Assembly: GCA_022711405.1 (NCBI GenBank)
Contig: JAKLFC010000004.1
Coordinates: 1-64,000 of the forward strand
Source of the DNA: Bacteroidota bacterium
GTDB taxonomy: Bacteria > Bacteroidota > Bacteroidia > Bacteroidales > JAGONC01
Reading direction: 5' to 3'
DNA: 64,000 bases
Part shown: positions 61,801-64,000 of the stretch, one piece after another
How the letters are laid out: the number at the start of each line of letters is the position of its first letter
Numbering within the stretch: position 1 is the first letter of the stretch
Translations under genes and position numbers: made by a program
Notes under the pieces: generated by a model
Told to the model about the DNA's origin: nothing
Seen by the model: the letters and a program-made list of their open reading frames with translations, nothing else
Database searches by the model: none

Positions 61801-62241
61801 AGCGATATCGCCAGCCTTACGGAAATGAAACACATGCTCGACCGGATCTTTGATACAAACAGGATGACCGGGGCTGAAATTCGGGTCAGCAGTGAATCAA
61901 GTGGTCATGAAGCCCTCTTTCTGGCTGATGGTAAGCCTGATTCGTTCTGGGCGGCTGATTCATCTCATACATCAGCCACCATTGAAATCATTTTTCCAAA
62001 GCCCGCCTCTTTTGATGTGCTGATGCTCCAGGAGAATGTTAAGAATGGGCAGCGGATTGAACAGTTTTGCCTGGAGGCATACATCACCGGTCAATGGAAA
62101 AGGATCGCTGAGGGAACTACCGTGGGTTACAAAAGGCTTCTGCGATTCGAAACAGTTCAAGCTGACCGGGTACGGCTGGTGGTTGAACGGGCGAGGCTGA
62201 ATCCGGAGTTAACGGAGATGGGAATTTACAGGAGCCAGTAG
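58837..62241 (+). CDS. PNGase F-like amidase / internal T9SS-type domain / GH29 alpha-L-fucosidase fusion
   Basis: A 1134-residue exported protein with a signal peptide (MKKISLITFCFLFTSLISS). Residues 35-330 match PNGase F: YECPDSLHCGEWDYIDHIYL has the catalytic Asp (D83), NCAEFCNKFREVIL has the second acid (E230), and TWIFDRANWCPGS is typical. Residues 445-550 are beta-rich. Residues 562-644 look like a type IX secretion sorting domain (PPRNQGIFHIEVFNN to PDGTYIIQILTKERLITRRI), which normally ends a protein. GH29 follows at 665-1030 (EFTAFIHFGMNTFTDQEWGDG; nucleophile Asp828 in EVWFDGACGE), then a discoidin-like domain. It would remove fucose and whole N-glycans from glycoproteins. Confidence 0.85.
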   Translation: MKKISLITFCFLFTSLISSATLSPPDTLQVISHHKTNIITDPSRGFNEFPGWAVFPSSTASIRKITLFVTYECPDSLHCGEWDYIDHIYLGRAGGLGSSAQHLEIARLISPYGWRFDQEWSFTWKVDVTDFSLLLRDSTEIVFNHTGYENNTDRGWMVTCRFEVITGRPARELLGMDTLWQGSFPYGDSSGSIENYLSPRTIICGKDVTTAILRILQTGHGMDDLENCAEFCNKFREVILDGNLKDHRQIWQECGTNPLYPQAGTWIFDRANWCPGSMVQPHRIELPVKPGTSHILDVNMQPYVNPGKPSASYSFSSSVFYYAVPWAKNDVSIEDIIAPSSNDEFGRSNPVCMNPMIRMKNNGRRIIESVSVQYGFSAGQETYLWKGRLDPQEIEEVELPWVFPDNRNEGIFAVVLEMPNGKKDDYPFDNSMSSDVPPSPVYPSPLQFILKTNNESHHNAYRIVDHSGRIISEKKLGSMKPQTVYRDTLRLTPGCYEILVNDTAGDGLDFWFNPEGGYGYVRLLDLNGRLVKSFLSDFGSGILHTFRVAEKSGQVTPEDELPIAEVFPPRNQGIFHIEVFNNDPRDVFLKIFTSDTSHILFDRRYPDIKEGTLPVDLTSQPDGTYIIQILTKERLITRRIRIAHDPSARAAPNYAFIGTSDTPDDIIGKAARVVPSRQQLSWQKNEFTAFIHFGMNTFTDQEWGDGTEDPDSFHPTDFDARQWVRVIRDAGMKMLILTAKHHDGFCLWPSHFTDYSVENSSWRQGKADVVAEVASACQEAGIKFGIYLSPWDRHEPSYGDSHRYNEFFRNQLRELLTNYGEIAEVWFDGACGEGPNGKRQEYDWLSYYRMIRELQPGAVIFGMGPDVRWVGTESGVGRETEWSVLPDVLLPADSVPATAPFPVDPLFIPGDRTAEDLGSRERIHEAKTLYWYPSEADVSIRPGWFYHTDQDSLVKSPGQLVDLYFSSVGRNSVLLLNIPPDKNGRIHDSDIASLTEMKHMLDRIFDTNRMTGAEIRVSSESSGHEALFLADGKPDSFWAADSSHTSATIEIIFPKPASFDVLMLQENVKNGQRIEQFCLEAYITGQWKRIAEGTTVGYKRLLRFETVQADRVRLVVERARLNPELTEMGIYRSQ

Positions 62242-62297
62242 GCGGTAGGCGGTTGACAGTTGGCAGTTGGCAATAGGTAGCTGGCAGCGGGTTGTTG
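62235..62297. repeat. Heptamer array after the fucosidase fusion
   Basis: About nine 7-base units in one phase: CAGTAG then GCGGTAG GCGGTTG, ACAGTTG GCAGTTG, GCAATAG GTAGCTG, GCAGCGG GTTGTTG. It starts at the stop codon of the fusion gene (TAG 62239-62241). Confidence 0.85.
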
Positions 62298-62309
62298 GGA
62301 TATTTCTGT

Positions 62310-62317
62310 TATTTTTG
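62310..62317 (+). promoter_or_regulatory. -7 box for cysH
   Basis: TATTTTTG lies 19 bases before ATG 62336. It rules out the upstream ATG at 62267 as the normal start. Confidence 0.6.
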
Positions 62318-62335
62318 CAGGTTCTTAATATAAGG

Positions 62336-63037
62336 ATGAAGGATTTAGAGAGTCACTTAAGCAGTTCATTTCAGAATTCCACAGCTGAGGAGATACTGGC
62401 TTTTTTCCTTGGCAGATACCGGGGGACGACTGCCTTTTCTACCGGTATGGGTGCCGAAGATCAGGTACTTACTCACATGATCTCATCCCTGGACAAAAGC
62501 TCGTATATTTTTACGCTCGACACCGGAAGACTCTTCCCTGAGACCTATGACCTGATCCAGGCAACGGAGGCAAGGTATGGCATACGTATCCATGTGCTTT
62601 TTCCGGATGCAGAAAAAGTGGAGGAAATGGTCAGGCAAAAAGGGATCAATCTGTTCTATGACAGTGTGGAGAACCGGAAACAATGTTGCGGGGTACGGAA
62701 AACCGATTCATTGAAAAGGGCACTTATGGGGAAGGAGGTATGGATCTCAGGGCTGCGAAGGGAGCAGAGCTTTGCCCGGAAAGAGACCGCTACCGTGGAA
62801 TGGGATGATCAGTACCGTCTGTACAAGGTCAATCCGTTGGCGGGCTGGTCACACGATCAGGTGTGGGATTATATCCGTGAGCACCGTATCCCGTATAATT
62901 CCCTTCATGACAGGGGCTATCCCAGTATAGGCTGCCAGCCATGTACACGGGCGGTCGAACCGGGTGAGGATCTTCGTGCCGGACGCTGGTGGTGGGAAAT
63001 GGATGGGCACCGGGAATGCGGGATACACAGAAAATGA
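62336..63037 (+). CDS. cysH: Assimilatory APS reductase (CysH, iron-sulfur type)
   Basis: A 233-residue soluble reductase that turns APS (or PAPS) into sulfite using thioredoxin. The PP-loop region is TAFSTGMGAEDQVLTHM; FTLDTGRLFPETYDL follows; the four [4Fe-4S] Cys lie in KQCCGVRKTDSLKRAL and IGCQPCTRAV, which marks the APS-using bacterial type; and the catalytic Cys is in the end HRECGIHRK. ATG 62336 is chosen because of the -7 box. It is separate in fold and mechanism from AprBA; both act on APS. The next genes of assimilation (cysND, sir) are not in the window. Confidence 0.9.
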   Translation: MKDLESHLSSSFQNSTAEEILAFFLGRYRGTTAFSTGMGAEDQVLTHMISSLDKSSYIFTLDTGRLFPETYDLIQATEARYGIRIHVLFPDAEKVEEMVRQKGINLFYDSVENRKQCCGVRKTDSLKRALMGKEVWISGLRREQSFARKETATVEWDDQYRLYKVNPLAGWSHDQVWDYIREHRIPYNSLHDRGYPSIGCQPCTRAVEPGEDLRAGRWWWEMDGHRECGIHRK

Positions 63038-63069
63038 GAGGAGAGAGGAGAGAGGAGAGAGGAGAGAGG
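63035..63069. repeat. Heptamer array (AGAGAGG) starting at the cysH stop codon
   Basis: Five units: TGAGAGG and four perfect AGAGAGG. The cysH TGA is the first three bases of the first unit. Confidence 0.9.
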
Positions 63070-63084
63070 AGAAATATATCCCTG

Positions 63085-64000
63085 CTATAAGGGGTAGAGA
63101 AGATATTTCTGGCGGATTGATTTGAATTTGATCAGGTCTTCCTGCCAGTTGGAACGGATTTGATCTTCTGTTTTTCCTTCGGTGATCTGCTTTCGGAGCG
63201 TCGAATTTCCTGCCAGTTGATCAAAATAGTCGTTGAAAAAACTTCCGTGGTCTTTCACAGATACATTCCAGAACTGGTAATGGCTGATCAGCCAGAATAA
63301 ATTCAGCCGCCGGTCTTTCCAGCACAGATCCATGACGCCCATCAGACTGCTTCCGTAGCAATTCTGATCTTCATACAGTGGATGCAATGCTTCCGGCCTG
63401 CTTTCAGGTCTGAACAAGAAGCTGCCGATGACAAAATAAGGATGACCGATCACCTGAAATGGATAATCGGTTCCTCTGCCCACGCTGACCTGGGTTCCCT
63501 CAAACAGGCAGAGGGAAGGGTAGAGGCAGACCGCCAGGTCGTTGGGCAGGTTGGGGGATGGCGCCACTGGCAGGGAATAACGGGTGGAATGTGCATAATT
63601 TTCGACCGGGATCACGGTGAGCCTCGCCTTGATACCGTTCCTTAACCAGCCTTCTTCATTGACCATCCTGGCATACTCGCCAACGGTCATCCCATGGACT
63701 ACGGGTACAGGATGAAGTCCCACAAAGGATTCATATCCTTTTTCGAGCACGGGCCCGTCCACATAATCCCCGTTGGGATTTGGCCGGTCGAGCACGACGA
63801 ATGATATTCCCGTCTCCGCACATGCTTCCATGACATAGGTCATGGTGGAGATGTACGTGTAAAAACGAACACCCACATCCTGTATGTCGAACAAAACCAG
63901 ATCGATATCCTTCAGGTCCTCAGGGGTAGGTTTCATGCGGGCTCCGTACAATGAGACGATCCGGATACCTGTTTGCTGATCGACCTGGTTAATGACCTTT
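63085..64000 (-). CDS. namZ: DUF1343/NamZ-type exo-beta-N-acetylmuramidase, C-terminal part
   Basis: The frame stays open to the right edge, so the start lies outside the window; about 305 residues are seen. It has IVSLYGARMKPTPEDLKDID, VLFDIQDVGVRFYTYISTM, VLDRPNPNGDYVDGPVL, GMTVGEYARMVNEEGWL, APSPNLPNDLAVCLYPSLCL, FEGTQVSVGRGTDYPFQVIG: the DUF1343 family. NamZ of Tannerella releases N-acetylmuramic acid from peptidoglycan ends for recycling. The TTG at 63951 is not the start, since conserved residues lie before it. Confidence 0.88.
   Translation of the reverse strand, partial: KVINQVDQQTGIRIVSLYGARMKPTPEDLKDIDLVLFDIQDVGVRFYTYISTMTYVMEACAETGISFVVLDRPNPNGDYVDGPVLEKGYESFVGLHPVPVVHGMTVGEYARMVNEEGWLRNGIKARLTVIPVENYAHSTRYSLPVAPSPNLPNDLAVCLYPSLCLFEGTQVSVGRGTDYPFQVIGHPYFVIGSFLFRPESRPEALHPLYEDQNCYGSSLMGVMDLCWKDRRLNLFWLISHYQFWNVSVKDHGSFFNDYFDQLAGNSTLRKQITEGKTEDQIRSNWQEDLIKFKSIRQKYLLYPL

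Noticed and set aside
62267..62335. Longer CysH start at ATG 62267
   Set aside because: The added residues come from the heptamer array and the -7 box lies downstream of that ATG.

Overview
The window looks like chromosome of a Bacteroidetes bacterium, probably an uncultured anaerobe of the Bacteroidales/Marinilabiliales type. Supporting signs are many TAnnTTTG promoter -7 boxes and families typical of the phylum: LytTR/His_kinase pairs, DUF2851, DUF1573, FISUMP surface proteins, a type-IX-secretion-like sorting domain, the order zapA - 6S-like RNA - rny, and a repressor/dinB/short-dnaE mutagenesis cassette. I see no rRNA, tRNA, phage, transposase or CRISPR array. The genus cannot be named from this sequence.

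Layout. 0-2.8 kb: a small accessory island with two near-identical DUF559 endonuclease genes, each between inverted GC-rich repeats, around a MNT/HEPN pair. 2.9-10.5 kb: a large FISUMP/dockerin surface protein, a maltoporin-like porin, a ChaN-like protein, two RNA chaperones (cold-shock and RRM), a RelE-type toxin-antitoxin pair and a patch of gene remnants. 10.7-20.2 kb: a two-component system, an HATPase-GNAT protein, two secreted proteins sharing an unusual C-terminal sorting-type tail, a GH16 lipoprotein and a sulfotransferase. 20.3-28.7 kb: glutaryl-CoA dehydrogenase, then a mutagenesis cassette (exonuclease-GIY-YIG, self-cleaving type repressor, dinB, short dnaE) interrupted by a repeat-flanked four-helix-bundle gene. 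28.7-48.7 kb: housekeeping, transport and envelope genes, including an NSS transporter with a tiny partner subunit. 48.7-58.4 kb: a cyclase/TPR protein and a complete aprBA-qmoABC operon. 58.8-64 kb: a PNGase F-like / alpha-L-fucosidase fusion, an assimilatory APS reductase and a NamZ-type muramidase running off the end.

Most notable points. (1) A full dissimilatory APS reductase module (aprB, aprA, qmoA, qmoB, qmoC) sits in a Bacteroidetes background with key AprA residues preserved; sat and dsrAB are not in the window, so its direction (sulfate reduction or sulfite oxidation) is open. (2) One 1134-residue polypeptide joins a PNGase F-like amidase, an internal copy of what is normally a C-terminal type IX sorting domain, and a GH29 fucosidase. 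(3) At least eight arrays of 7-base repeat units, of different sequence, lie next to start or stop codons, and one lies in frame inside qmoC. They resemble the heptanucleotide STRR repeats known in cyanobacteria. The repeats inside the apr-qmo operon suggest that it is a long-term resident of this genome.
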